From: JAEUIG01 sp046349775
GTDB lineage: Bacteria > Planctomycetota > Planctomycetia > Planctomycetales > Planctomycetaceae
Direction of reading: 5' to 3'
Length of the DNA stretch: 34,924 nt
Assembly (NCBI GenBank): GCA_046349775.1
Contig: JAXMBS010000056.1
Location: 1-34,924, forward strand
Part shown: positions 15,396 to 24,387 of the stretch, piece after piece
Position numbering within the stretch: the first letter of the stretch is position 1
Layout of the letters: every line of letters starts with the position of its first letter
Position numbers and translations under genes: made by a program
Notes under the pieces: generated by a model
The model's input: the letters and a program-made list of their open reading frames with translations, nothing else
What the model was told of the DNA's origin: nothing
Databases searched by the model: none

Positions 15396-17075
15396 ATGAA
15401 GAAGGAAATGCTTGTCAACGTCCTCCAGCCGGAGGAGAGCCGGATCGCCATCATTGAAGATGGCGTGCTCGAAGAACTCTATGTCGAGCGGATCAGCCAG
15501 GGAAACCTGGTCGGCAACATCTACAAGGGCCGCGTCGTCAATATCGAGCCGAGCATCCAGGCGGTGTTCGTCGATTTCGGCGTCGGCCGCAACGGCTTCC
15601 TCCACGTCAGCGACGTCGAGTACCAGTATTACAAGCACCTCGTCAGCGAGCAGGAGCAGAACGGCGGACCGCCGCAGGATGACGACGAGGACGACGACTT
15701 CGAGTCCGAACCGCGCGGCCGCGGCGGCGATCGTGATCGCGGACGCAACGGTGGCAGGGGTGGACGCGGCGGGCGCCGTTTCAACGAACGCAGCGCCCGC
15801 AACAAGCCTCCCATTCAGGAAATCTTCCAGCGCGGCAGCGAAGTGCTGGTCCAGGTCATCAAGGAAGGCATCGGCACGAAGGGACCAACCCTCTCAACCT
15901 ACATCAGCATTCCCGGGCGCTATCTCGTGCTGATGCCCGCGCTCCAGCGCGTCGGCGTCAGCCGCAAAATCGCCGATGAAGGCGCCCGCCGCCAGCTCCG
16001 CCAGATCCTGCGCGACATCAAGCCCCCCGAAGGACTCGGCTTCATCGTCCGCACCGCCGGCGTTGATCGCTCCGCCCAGGAACTCGAGCGCGACTTGCAG
16101 TATTTGCTCCGCCTGTGGCGCACAATCGTCCGCCGCATTAAAAAGCAGTCCTCTCCGGTCGACATCTACGAGGAGAGCGACATGATCACCCGTACGATCC
16201 GCGACATCTACACGGGCGACATCGAAGCTGTCTGGATCGACGAACCCCGTGCCTACGAACGCGCCAAGGAGTTCATGGAAGTCGTCATGCCCAAGCATGC
16301 CGACTGCATCCGGCTCTACGACGGCAAGGAGCCGATCTTCCATAAGTACAAGGTCGAATCCGAAATCGACCGCATCCAGAGCCGCCACGTCCCGCTGTCG
16401 GGAGGCGGTTCTCTCGTGATCGATCAAACGGAAGCCCTCGTCGCGATCGACGTCAACAGCGGCAGCTTCCGCGTGGACGACGACGCCGAGCAGACCGCGT
16501 TCCAGGTGAACCTCAAGGCAGCCGAGGAAATCGCCCGCCAGATCCGACTCCGCGACCTCGGTGGCGTGATCGTCAACGACTTCATCGACATGCGCGACGA
16601 ACGTCACCGTCGCCAGGTCGAGCGCAAGCTTCGCGACTGCGTGCGCCGCGACCGGGCCCGCACGAAGGTGCTGCGGATCAGCCCGTTTGGCATCATCGAG
16701 ATGACTCGCCAGCGGATTCGCCCGTCGCTCCGTCGCAGCGTCTACGAAGACTGCCCCTGTTGCCGGGGCGTCGGCCAGGTCAAAACCGCCGAAAGCATGG
16801 CGATTGAGGTCATGCGGACTCTCATGACGAATGCCAGCCTACCCGATGCCCGCCGCGTCGAATTGGAGGTCCACCAGCGCGTCGCCGACTACCTGATCAA
16901 CAAGAAACGCCGCGAAATGACGCACCTGGAGGAAGGCTACAACGTCGTCGTCCACATCAATGTGGGCCTGAACGTCCTCCCTGAGCACCTCCGCGTCAGA
17001 GTTCTGAACGACATCGGCGAGGAAATCGCCGGCATGCCACCCGAGACTCGTATTCCTATCGCTGAACGCTTATGA
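15396..17075 (+). CDS. rng: Ribonuclease E/G family endoribonuclease with RG-rich insertion in the S1 domain
   Basis: 559 residues covering the RNase E/G catalytic unit. An S1 RNA-binding domain begins at about residue 35 (GNIYKGRVVNIEPSIQAVFV, GRNGFLHVSDVE). It is interrupted at about residues 83-135 by an acidic run (DDDEDDD) and an arginine-glycine-rich run (GRGGDRDRGRNGGRGGRGG), and resumes with EVLVQVIKEGIGTKGPTLST. The catalytic metal-binding aspartates are in VAIDVNSG and NDFIDMRDE. The zinc-link cysteines are in CPCCRGVG. It cuts single-stranded RNA in decay and rRNA processing. There is no long C-terminal degradosome scaffold, so it is nearer RNase G in length. rplU follows 134 bases downstream. 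Confidence 0.93.
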   Translation: MKKEMLVNVLQPEESRIAIIEDGVLEELYVERISQGNLVGNIYKGRVVNIEPSIQAVFVDFGVGRNGFLHVSDVEYQYYKHLVSEQEQNGGPPQDDDEDDDFESEPRGRGGDRDRGRNGGRGGRGGRRFNERSARNKPPIQEIFQRGSEVLVQVIKEGIGTKGPTLSTYISIPGRYLVLMPALQRVGVSRKIADEGARRQLRQILRDIKPPEGLGFIVRTAGVDRSAQELERDLQYLLRLWRTIVRRIKKQSSPVDIYEESDMITRTIRDIYTGDIEAVWIDEPRAYERAKEFMEVVMPKHADCIRLYDGKEPIFHKYKVESEIDRIQSRHVPLSGGGSLVIDQTEALVAIDVNSGSFRVDDDAEQTAFQVNLKAAEEIARQIRLRDLGGVIVNDFIDMRDERHRRQVERKLRDCVRRDRARTKVLRISPFGIIEMTRQRIRPSLRRSVYEDCPCCRGVGQVKTAESMAIEVMRTLMTNASLPDARRVELEVHQRVADYLINKKRREMTHLEEGYNVVVHINVGLNVLPEHLRVRVLNDIGEEIAGMPPETRIPIAERL

Positions 17076-17165
17076 TTTGTGTTCGTAACCCCACTGAGCC
17101 ACCAGGGTTTATCCCCGTGGCATGACGTTGATCCTGGATGGCATCGCGTCGCCAGACCCTCTACC

Positions 17166-17195
17166 CCTTTCGAATTTCGACATTCGGATTTCGGA
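17166..17195 (+). repeat. AT-rich short-word island in the rplU leader
   Basis: Repeats of ATTTCG, ATTCGG and ATTTCGGATTT lie 15-45 bases before the rplU start, at the position normally used by a ribosome binding site. The style matches the other AT-rich islands in this window. It may affect initiation or simply be a tolerated insertion. Confidence 0.4.
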
Positions 17196-17209
17196 TTTAA
17201 GGCACTCCC

Positions 17210-17566
17210 ATGTTTGCGATCGTTGAAGACGGCAGCCGGCAACTCCGCGTCCAGGAAGGGGATACCTTCCAGATTGATTACCGCGACGGCGCCGAGCCGG
17301 GCCAGACTCTCACTCTCGGGCGTGTGCTGCTCGCCAATGGCGGCGGCCCCAGCGTGATCGGCGCCCCGGAAATCGCCGGCGCTTCCGTCGAAGCCGAAGT
17401 CGTCGAGCCCCTCGTCAAGGGGGACAAGCTCGAAGTGCAGAAATTCCGCCGCCGCAAGAACGTCCGCCGGCACACCGGCCACCGCCAGAAGTACACCTCG
17501 GTTCGCATCAGTCGCATCAAAGTCCCCGGACTGAAGATCATCGAATCGACCGACGAAAAGAAGTAG
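17210..17566 (+). CDS. rplU: 50S ribosomal protein L21
   Basis: 118 residues, slightly longer than typical L21. The start MFAIVEDGSRQLRVQEGDTF, then VEAEVVEPLVKGDKLEVQKF and RRRKNVRRHTGHRQKYTSVR, match L21, which binds 23S rRNA. The ATG at 17210 fits the family N-terminus; no clear Shine-Dalgarno sequence precedes it. In most bacteria rpmA (L27) follows directly; here the next gene is an oxidoreductase 220 bases away, so rpmA must be elsewhere. Confidence 0.96.
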   Translation: MFAIVEDGSRQLRVQEGDTFQIDYRDGAEPGQTLTLGRVLLANGGGPSVIGAPEIAGASVEAEVVEPLVKGDKLEVQKFRRRKNVRRHTGHRQKYTSVRISRIKVPGLKIIESTDEKK

Positions 17567-17582
17567 ACACGTTTGCGATACT

Positions 17583-17612
17583 AGTCCGAAGCGCTAGCGA
17601 GGGTGTCGGACT
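17583..17612 (+). repeat. REP-like hairpin after rplU
   Basis: AGTCCGA (17583-17589) pairs with TCGGACT (17606-17612), with GAAGCGCTAGCGAGGG-type sequence in the loop. From memory, this loop sequence resembles a dispersed intergenic repeat of planctomycete genomes; that cannot be confirmed here. Confidence 0.5.
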
Positions 17613-17648
17613 CCACGTAGCCTCGCGGTGTCCGCACATCATGGATGT

Positions 17649-17675
17649 CACGCCCTTCGCCCAACGAAGGGCGTG
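17649..17675 (+). other. Strong hairpin downstream of rplU
   Basis: CACGCCCTTCG (17649-17659) and CGAAGGGCGTG (17665-17675) form a perfect 11-base stem with a five-base loop. No T-tract follows on the + strand, so it is more likely an mRNA 3'-end stabiliser or a factor-assisted stop than a classical intrinsic terminator. Confidence 0.5.
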
Positions 17676-17785
17676 GCGCGTTGATGCTCAACTAAAAAAT
17701 CCCCCCCCCTGCGTCGATCGACGACTCACCACAGTTGATCGACTTCCCCCCGCCGACGGACCGGCATGATTTCCCAGGCCTCCTC

Positions 17786-19117
17786 ATGTCCGCCCGCCTC
17801 TCGCGTCGCCGATTCCTGCAACATTCGGCCGCTGCCGCCGCTACGGCTTTCGCCGCACCCGGCATTCTGAATGCCGCCATCCGCCGCCAGGAGCTCCACG
17901 TCGCCTGTGTCGGCTGCAAGAACATGGCCTTTGCCGATCTCTCCAACATCGGCTCCCACCCGGCCGTCAAATTCGTCGGCTTCTGCGAGATCGACTCCAG
18001 CCGCTTCGACGAAGCGGACAAGGCCTTCCCCGGCGTTCCGCACTTCACCGACTATCGCGAGATGATCGCCCAGCTCGGGGACTCGGTCGATGCCATCCAG
18101 GTCACCACTCCCGATCACACGCACGCCCCGGCCGCGATGACGGCCATCCGCGCCAATAAGCACGTCTGGGTTCAGAAGCCGCTTACGCATACCGTCTGGG
18201 AAGCCCGCCAGCTTCGCCTCGCCGCCGAGAAGCGCGGCCTCATCACCCAGATGGGCAACCAGATCCATTCGCACGAAGCCTACCGCACCGGCGTCCGCCT
18301 CATCCGCGAAGGCGCCATCGGCAAGATCAAGGAAGTCCATTCCTGGGTCGGCATCGACGGCCGCAACTGGAACCACGTCACCGAGCGTCCCCCGGAAGCC
18401 CCCGTCCCTGCCGGCGTCGATTGGAATCTCTGGATCGGCGCCGCCCCGATGCGCCCCTACGCTGAGAAGGTGTACCATCCGTTCAACTGGCGCGACTGGC
18501 AGGATTTCGGCTCCGGCGCCCTCGGCGACTTTGGCTGCCACATCCTCGACCCGGTCTTTGGCGCCCTCGGCCTCACCGCGCCGTTGACCGTCCGCGCCGA
18601 CCACGAAGGAACCAACCACGAAGTCTGGCCCGGCCCGGAAACCGTCACGTACGTCTTCCCGGGCACCGATCGCACCGTCGGCGACAAGATCCAGATCATC
18701 TGGCGCGATGGAGGCCTCAAGCCGGCCCCCGAGCTCGCCCAGATGCCGGCCGACGATAAGCTGCCGGACTCCGGCTCGCTGTTCATCGGTGAAGGAGGCA
18801 CGATGGTCCTCCCGCACGTCGCCATGCCGCGGCTCTATCCCAAGGAGAAGTTCGCAAGCTTCCCCGTCCCCATGGAAATGGGACTCAGCCACTGGCACGT
18901 CTGGATCGACGCGATCCGCGCCGGCACCCAGACCAGCGACGGCTTCCACTACGCCGGTCCGCTGACCGAAACCGTCCAGTTGGGCAACGTCGCCGCCCGC
19001 CTGCCTGGCCGCGAACTGCAATGGGACGCGGCTGCCCTCAAGGTGGCCAACGTCGCCGAAGCGAATCCGCTGCTCACGAAGACCTACCGCAAAGGCTTCG
19101 AAGTCGAACCGGCCTGA
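17786..19117 (+). CDS. Tat-exported Gfo/Idh/MocA family oxidoreductase
   Basis: 443 residues from ATG 17786, with a twin-arginine signal (LSRRRFLQHSAAAAATAFAA); the in-frame ATG at 17735 would put 17 polar residues in front of it. The NAD(P)-binding domain has a divergent loop (VACVGCKNMAF instead of the usual glycine-rich form), then VDAIQVTTPDHTHA and the catalytic lysine in WVQKPLTH (usually EKP). The second domain shows EVHSWVGIDGRNWN and the GDFGCHILDPVF segment with the conserved Asp and His. Exported members of this family are very numerous in planctomycetes and act on sugars or polyols; the substrate is unknown. It overlaps the 3' end of the convergent TolC gene by 34 bases. Confidence 0.9.
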   Translation: MSARLSRRRFLQHSAAAAATAFAAPGILNAAIRRQELHVACVGCKNMAFADLSNIGSHPAVKFVGFCEIDSSRFDEADKAFPGVPHFTDYREMIAQLGDSVDAIQVTTPDHTHAPAAMTAIRANKHVWVQKPLTHTVWEARQLRLAAEKRGLITQMGNQIHSHEAYRTGVRLIREGAIGKIKEVHSWVGIDGRNWNHVTERPPEAPVPAGVDWNLWIGAAPMRPYAEKVYHPFNWRDWQDFGSGALGDFGCHILDPVFGALGLTAPLTVRADHEGTNHEVWPGPETVTYVFPGTDRTVGDKIQIIWRDGGLKPAPELAQMPADDKLPDSGSLFIGEGGTMVLPHVAMPRLYPKEKFASFPVPMEMGLSHWHVWIDAIRAGTQTSDGFHYAGPLTETVQLGNVAARLPGRELQWDAAALKVANVAEANPLLTKTYRKGFEVEPA

Positions 19118-20382
19118 GCAGCGGCGGGAGGGGCATCTGGCGGTGAATCAGCCGGGTTGGAGATTTCCGGCGCGTGGCCGATGGCCCGCCAGAGGGCGAG
19201 TTCGGCCTGGCTGTATTCAATCACGGCGTTGACGTAACGATTGCGGGCGAGCGCCAGCGCGGCAATGGCCTGCTGGGCTTCGATCGGCCGCAGCTCCTTT
19301 CCGCGAATGCCGTTGAAGTTCAGCGGCAGCGCGTCGGCGGCGGCGGCAATCTGCTGCTCCGTGAGGGGAATCTGTTCACGGCGGAGGCGGGCCTGGTGCC
19401 AGGCGGCGGCGACTTCCTGCGCCACGCGGTCGCGGTTGGCCTGGTATTCGATGCAAGCCTGCCGGTACTGGCTTTCGCGTTCACGAATCAGGGCGCGGTT
19501 GCCGAAGCCCAGGTTCCGCACTTCCCAGACGGCGAGAGCATCGACGTCGACCCGTCCGCCGAAGTCGCCGAAGTGGGAATTGATGCCGCCGCCGACTGTC
19601 CCGCCTCCGGTGCCGACATACAGGCTCGGCACCCACGGGCGTAACTGCTCCTGTGAAATCCGCGCGTCGGTGGCATTGACCTGGGCATAATCGCGGGAAA
19701 CTTCAGGACGCGAGCGGACTCCCTGGGCAATGAGCGAATCCAGCGCGACGTCCGGTGAGATCATCTCAATCGGGACGGGCTGGGACTCCAGGGCGTACAG
19801 GACCACATTCGGATCGAGACGCAGGCGTCGGACGAGTTCGGTCGACGAGACGCGGACGCGCTCTTGTGCCGACAGCAGTTCGCGGCGGCGGTCGGCGAGA
19901 TCGGCGCGGGCACGCTGATCGTCTGCGGTGAGCCCCAATCCGGTCCGGGCGAAATCGGACGTGATCTGGACCAGCGCTTGTGCATTCTCGACCGCTTCCT
20001 GCGCGATGGCGGCCTGGGCCTGGGCGCGGACGAGTTCGAGGTAGAAGTACGATACTTCCAGCAGCGTGTCGTTGAACGCTGCCGACGCGTCAAAGTTGGC
20101 ACGATTGGCGCGCTGGCGAGCGGCGAGCGGTTCAAAGATCACATCGACCGGGGAGAGGTCGACCATCAGGCGCGCCGGGGGATTGCCGCCGCCGGCGAGT
20201 GGCGAATTTCCGAAGCCGGCGCCGCCGCCGACGAACAGCGACTGCCGGTTGGTGGTGATGATCTGACCGTCAATCTGCTGCAGTTGCCCGGAATGCTGGC
20301 TGTAGCCGAGACCGCCGGTGATGTTGGGGACCCACATCACCTTCGCGCTATCGGCCGCGCATACGCTTCGCGGACGCGGCAT
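19084..20382 (-). CDS. TolC-type outer-membrane efflux protein, main part
   Basis: The intact 432-codon frame covers most of a TolC/outer-membrane efflux protein: VMWVPNITGGLGYSQHSG, then long alpha-helical repeats rich in Ala, Gln and Arg (AAFNDTLLEVSYFYLELVRA, SAQERVRVSSTELVRRLRLD) and the second half-repeat (RNLGFGNRALIRERESQYRQ, NRYVNAVIEYSQAELALWRA). The C-terminus is proline/alanine-rich. The first methionine here is not the natural start: homologous sequence continues upstream in broken frames (20383-20618). It is divergent from the RND pump and adaptor at 21130-25709, with which it probably forms a tripartite exporter. Its 3' end overlaps the oxidoreductase gene by 34 bases. Confidence 0.85.
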   Translation of the reverse strand: MPRPRSVCAADSAKVMWVPNITGGLGYSQHSGQLQQIDGQIITTNRQSLFVGGGAGFGNSPLAGGGNPPARLMVDLSPVDVIFEPLAARQRANRANFDASAAFNDTLLEVSYFYLELVRAQAQAAIAQEAVENAQALVQITSDFARTGLGLTADDQRARADLADRRRELLSAQERVRVSSTELVRRLRLDPNVVLYALESQPVPIEMISPDVALDSLIAQGVRSRPEVSRDYAQVNATDARISQEQLRPWVPSLYVGTGGGTVGGGINSHFGDFGGRVDVDALAVWEVRNLGFGNRALIRERESQYRQACIEYQANRDRVAQEVAAAWHQARLRREQIPLTEQQIAAAADALPLNFNGIRGKELRPIEAQQAIAALALARNRYVNAVIEYSQAELALWRAIGHAPEISNPADSPPDAPPAAAQAGSTSKPLR

Positions 20383-20618
20383 CCTGCGCAGGGCGACCTG
20401 GAGGTTGCTCGATCCGGCGAGGTACAGCGCGGTCGAAAGGGTGATCGGACGCGGTCGTTGGGCTGCTCGACGTCGGGGATCGGCGTCTGCGAAACGTGTG
20501 GACCGGGGGGCGGTGATTCCTCAACGAGAGTCGTCCGGACGATTTCGACATCCTCCGGTGCGGCACTGCGCTTGCAGAGGACGCTTGGAAGGCGCCCGGC
20601 CGGGCCGCGCCAGTTCAC
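20383..20618 (-). pseudogene. Frameshifted N-terminal part of the TolC-type gene
   Basis: Upstream of 20382 on the minus strand the main frame reads PITLSTALYLAGSSNLQVAL, the usual opening of the first TolC repeat. The next conserved stretch, VREAYAR, is in a second frame before the main frame resumes at ADSAKVMWVP. Further upstream, CKRSAAPEDVEIVRTTLVEE and SPPPGPHVSQTPIPDVEQPN (typical spacer preceding the repeat) is in the second frame again. That implies about three single-base shifts between 20345 and 20450. The signal peptide and lipobox are not identifiable; they may lie further up to about 20890 in equally blurred sequence. Confidence 0.6.
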
Positions 20619-21129
20619 CAGCGCCCATATCTCGACCGGTCGAACGCCGCAGCAGATTGCGACGGGGTACGTCGTCGCTCGATCGCGGGGAAAGCGTCGC
20701 TGTTACCGGCCGTTTGCGTGCGATCCGTCTCGGAGCAGACGTCGGGGATCGTTCCGCCGGCGCAGCAGCGGCTCCGGCGGGTCTGCGCGTCTGGGCGGCT
20801 GACCGTGGGCGCACCGGCGATCGCCGGCGCTTCTTCCAGCACCGAACAGCCCCGGCCGCGATCACAGATGTCAACATGGCACAGCAACGCATGCCGCCTC
20901 CCTGGCGAGCTGGTCAGACCGCGTCCCTGCGGTCCGTTGACACCGGTAGATTCGACAGATTGGGTGCGACCGGTCAGGAGAATCGCAGAACCGTCGCCCT
21001 GCCAGGTTTTCAGGGGCGGCGGGCAGCGTTAGACTCGACGCAGGCGTTACGACTGGACCGCGCGGTCGAGCGTAAGTCCAATCACGTCTTCCGGCCGCAT
21101 TGCCGGACCGCAGTTGGCGGCGCCTCTCC
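20619..21129. other. 511-base divergent region between TolC-type and RND genes
   Basis: No clean gene is visible. The left part may hold remains of the TolC N-terminus and signal peptide in mixed frames. The right part (about 20900-21129) should hold the promoters for both directions, but no -35/-10 pair or operator palindrome stands out by eye. Confidence 0.3.
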
Positions 21130-24100
21130 ATGCGACTCACCCTGGCTGCACTCCGGCGCCCCCTGACCGTCATGGTCGTTGCGATCGCCGTTGCGCTCGG
21201 CAGCTTTCTGGCCGTCGGCGGTTCCCTTTGCGATCAGTTCGGGATTCCCTACCCGGCCGGACTGCCGCAGGGGATGGATGTCGACATCTTTCCGGCTCTG
21301 AACCTGCCGGTGATCTACGTCGCGCAGCCGTACGGCGGGATGGACCCGGCCCAGATGGAGGGCTACCTCACCAACTACTACGAGTACCACTTTCTGTACA
21401 TCACCGGCATCCACCACGTGGAGTCGCGCAATGTGCAGGGCATGGCGCTGATGAAACTGTACTTCCATCCCGGCACCAATATGCCGCAGGCAATGGCGGA
21501 GACGATCAACTACGTGAACCGCTCGCAGGCCTTCATGCCGGCCGGAACGGTGTCGCCGTTTGTGATGCGATTCGACACGGGGAGCGTGCCGGTCGGGTAC
21601 CTGGTGCTGTCTAGCGAGACGCGGTCGATCGCCGAGATTCAGGACCTGGCGTTGTTCCGCGTGCGTCCGATGTTCGCGAGCCTGCCGGGCGTCTCCGCGC
21701 CGCCCCCCTTCGGAGGCGCGCAGCGGACGGTGGTCGTGACGGTCGATCCGCGGCGGTTGGAAGCGTACGGGATGGCGCCCGACGAAGTGATCGCCGCCCT
21801 CACGAAAGGGAACACGATCAGCCCGTCGGGCAATATTCCGGTCGGCGACAAGTGGCCGATCGTGCCGGTCAACTCGGTGGTCCGCGAAGTCGGCGAACTG
21901 AACAGCATCCCGATCCGGCCCGGCGCGCAGACGGTGTATCTTCGCGACGTGGCGAAGGTGAAGGACTTCATGGATGCGCCCACCGGATACGCGCTGGCCA
22001 ACGGGCGGCGCGCGGTCTACATCCTCGCGACGAAACGCGCCGATGCCTCGACGCTGAGCGTGATCAACAACATCAAGCGCGCGATTCCCGACATGCAGGC
22101 GGTGCTGCCGCCGGACATCAAAGTCACCTTCGAGTTCGACCAATCGCCGTACGTGACGCGGGCCGTGGCCGGCGTCGTCACCGAAGGCCTGCTGGGCGCG
22201 TGCCTCGTCGGACTGATGATCCTGCTGTTTCTTCGGGACTGGCGGAACTCGCTGGTCGTGGTGCTGAACATTCCGCTGGCGCTGATGAGCGCCCTGGTCG
22301 CGTTGTGGATCACGGGACAGACGATCAACGTCATGACGCTCGGCGGCTTGGCGCTGGCGATCGGGATTCTGGTCGATGAGGCGACGGTCGAGATCGAAAA
22401 CATTCACACGCGCATGTCGCACGGCGAGCCCGCGGCCGTCGCGGTCCGCAACGGCACGCTCGTCACGGCGATTCCCCGGCTGCTGGCGATGCTGTGCATC
22501 CTGGCGGTGTTCGTGTCGTCGTTCTTCATGGAAGGGGCGGCCCGGGCGCTGTTCGTCCCGCTGTCGCTGGCCGTCGGGTTCTCGATGATTGCTTCATACG
22601 TGCTCTCGAGCACGTTCGTGCCGGTGTTGTGCGTATGGCTATTGGGCGAGCGGTCAGGCGTCAGCGGTCAGCGATTAGAAAACGAACATCATGTCGAGCG
22701 GCTACGCGGCGCGTATGAGCGGTTCCTGGCGCCTCTGGTGGCGGCTCGAGCCATCGTCGTGCCGGCGTATCTGGTGGTGAGCATACTGGGGATTGCGGTG
22801 CTGGCGCCGTGGCTGGGGCGGGAGATCTTTCCGCTGGTGGATGCCGGACAGTTTCGGATGCGGCTGCGCGCGCCGGACGGGACGCACATCAACCGGACCG
22901 AGGAGATCGCCAAGCAGGCGCTAAAACTCGTCGCGGACGAAGTCGGGCCTGAGAACGTCGAACGAACGCTGGGCTATGTCGGTGCGATTCCGTCGAGCTA
23001 TCCGATCAACGCCGTATTCCAATGGTCGCGCGGACCGGAAGAGGCCATTTTGCTGGTCGCTACAAATGATGCTGCGGGGATCGGCCTGGCCGAGCTAAAG
23101 GAACGCCTGCGACAGAAGTTCTCGGAAAAGCTGCCGGACGTGCGGGTGTCGTTCGAGCCGGCGGAGATCACCAGCGAAGTGATGAGTTTCGGTGCGCCGA
23201 CCCCGGTGGAAGTTTCGGTCAACGGGCCGAACTTTGCCGACACACGGAAGTTCGCGGGCCTGGTATTTGCGGAACTCGGAAAGGTCCACGCGCTGCGGGA
23301 TCTGCAGTATGGCCAGTCGCTCGACTACCCGACGATCGAAGTCAAAGTTGACCGTGAGAAAGCCGGTCTGGCCGGATTGACCCCGGCCGACGTCTCGCGA
23401 TCCCTGGTGACGGCCACGTCTTCGAGCCGGTTCGTCGTTCCCAATTTCTGGGCCGATCCGAAATCGGGAATTGCCTACCAGGTGCAGGTGGAGATTCCGC
23501 GCCCTGTCGTCCGTGCGACCGACGGCGTGCCGATGGTGCAGTCGCCGGAGGATCTCGGGCGCATCCCCTTGAAGCGCAGCGGCGACAGTCAGGTCCTGAT
23601 TCGCGATGTGGCGACTCTCGCTCCCGGGACCATGCCCGGACAGTACGACCGGTACAACATGCGTCGACAGGTGACGATGACAGCCAACATCGCAGGGGCC
23701 GATCTCGGTTCCGTCGGCAATTCCATCATTGCCGCATTGAAGCGGGCCGGCGATCCGCCGACAGGGTGCAAAGTCGAAGTTCGCGGACAGGTGCCGCCGA
23801 TGCAGGAAATGCAGTCGGGGCTGACGATCGGGCTCGCACTCGCCGTGATCGCCGTGTTTCTGCTGCTGGCGGCGAATTATCAGTCGGTGAGACTGTCGCT
23901 CGCGACAATCTCCACAGTGCCGGCCGTGGTGCTCGGCGTTGTGCTGATGTTGCTGGTCACGCGGACCACGCTCAACATCCAGTCGTTCATCGGCGCCATC
24001 ATGGCCATCGGCGTGGCGATGGCGAACGCCATCCTGCTCGTGACGTTCGCCGAAACTCGCCGGCACGAGGGACTCGTCGCCGGTGACGCGGCCGTCCAGG

Positions 24101-24387
24101 GGGCCGCCGGTCGCCTGCGAGCCATCCTGATGACCAGCCTGGCGATGATCGCCGGCATGCTGCCGATGGCGCTCGCGATCGGCGCGGCCGGCCACCAGAA
24201 CGCGCCGCTGGGTCGGGCGGTCATCGGCGGTCTGGGGGCGGCGACGATTGCGACTCTGTTCGTGCTGCCGTGCGTGTTCGCGCTGCTACAGGGACAGGCC
24301 GGCACGGCGTCCGCGTCGCTTGATCCCAGCGATCCCCAAAGTTCGCACTATGTGCCCGCCGCCGCGGCTGCAGGAGTCAACCGATGA
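21130..24387 (+). CDS. RND-family efflux permease (AcrB/CusA superfamily)
   Basis: 1085 residues from ATG 21130, the usual RND size. TM1 is near the start (LTVMVVAIAVALGSFLAVGG), the large periplasmic loops are at about 45-345 and 570-870, and helix clusters lie at about 350-560 and 885-1065. Typical segments are ALNLPVIYVAQPYGGMDPAQ, GLALAIGILVDEATVEIENI and FIGAIMAIGVAMANAILLV. In TM4 the proton-relay pair Asp-Asp of AcrB is Asp-Glu here (VDEATVEIEN), and the TM10 lysine is absent (GVAMANAILL). That is nearer other RND branches than AcrB, so the substrate cannot be read off. A short island (SGVSGQRLEN, 22654-22682) may be repeat-derived. The stop overlaps the start of the adaptor gene (ATGA). 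Confidence 0.93.
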   Translation: MRLTLAALRRPLTVMVVAIAVALGSFLAVGGSLCDQFGIPYPAGLPQGMDVDIFPALNLPVIYVAQPYGGMDPAQMEGYLTNYYEYHFLYITGIHHVESRNVQGMALMKLYFHPGTNMPQAMAETINYVNRSQAFMPAGTVSPFVMRFDTGSVPVGYLVLSSETRSIAEIQDLALFRVRPMFASLPGVSAPPPFGGAQRTVVVTVDPRRLEAYGMAPDEVIAALTKGNTISPSGNIPVGDKWPIVPVNSVVREVGELNSIPIRPGAQTVYLRDVAKVKDFMDAPTGYALANGRRAVYILATKRADASTLSVINNIKRAIPDMQAVLPPDIKVTFEFDQSPYVTRAVAGVVTEGLLGACLVGLMILLFLRDWRNSLVVVLNIPLALMSALVALWITGQTINVMTLGGLALAIGILVDEATVEIENIHTRMSHGEPAAVAVRNGTLVTAIPRLLAMLCILAVFVSSFFMEGAARALFVPLSLAVGFSMIASYVLSSTFVPVLCVWLLGERSGVSGQRLENEHHVERLRGAYERFLAPLVAARAIVVPAYLVVSILGIAVLAPWLGREIFPLVDAGQFRMRLRAPDGTHINRTEEIAKQALKLVADEVGPENVERTLGYVGAIPSSYPINAVFQWSRGPEEAILLVATNDAAGIGLAELKERLRQKFSEKLPDVRVSFEPAEITSEVMSFGAPTPVEVSVNGPNFADTRKFAGLVFAELGKVHALRDLQYGQSLDYPTIEVKVDREKAGLAGLTPADVSRSLVTATSSSRFVVPNFWADPKSGIAYQVQVEIPRPVVRATDGVPMVQSPEDLGRIPLKRSGDSQVLIRDVATLAPGTMPGQYDRYNMRRQVTMTANIAGADLGSVGNSIIAALKRAGDPPTGCKVEVRGQVPPMQEMQSGLTIGLALAVIAVFLLLAANYQSVRLSLATISTVPAVVLGVVLMLLVTRTTLNIQSFIGAIMAIGVAMANAILLVTFAETRRHEGLVAGDAAVQGAAGRLRAILMTSLAMIAGMLPMALAIGAAGHQNAPLGRAVIGGLGAATIATLFVLPCVFALLQGQAGTASASLDPSDPQSSHYVPAAAAAGVNR

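Noticed and set aside
17649..17675. Hairpin after rplU as an intrinsic terminator
   Set aside because: The stem is strong but no T-tract follows, so it is listed only as a hairpin.
21082..22422. 446-codon minus-strand frame opposite the RND pump
   Set aside because: His/Arg/Asp-rich shadow of a certain RND gene.
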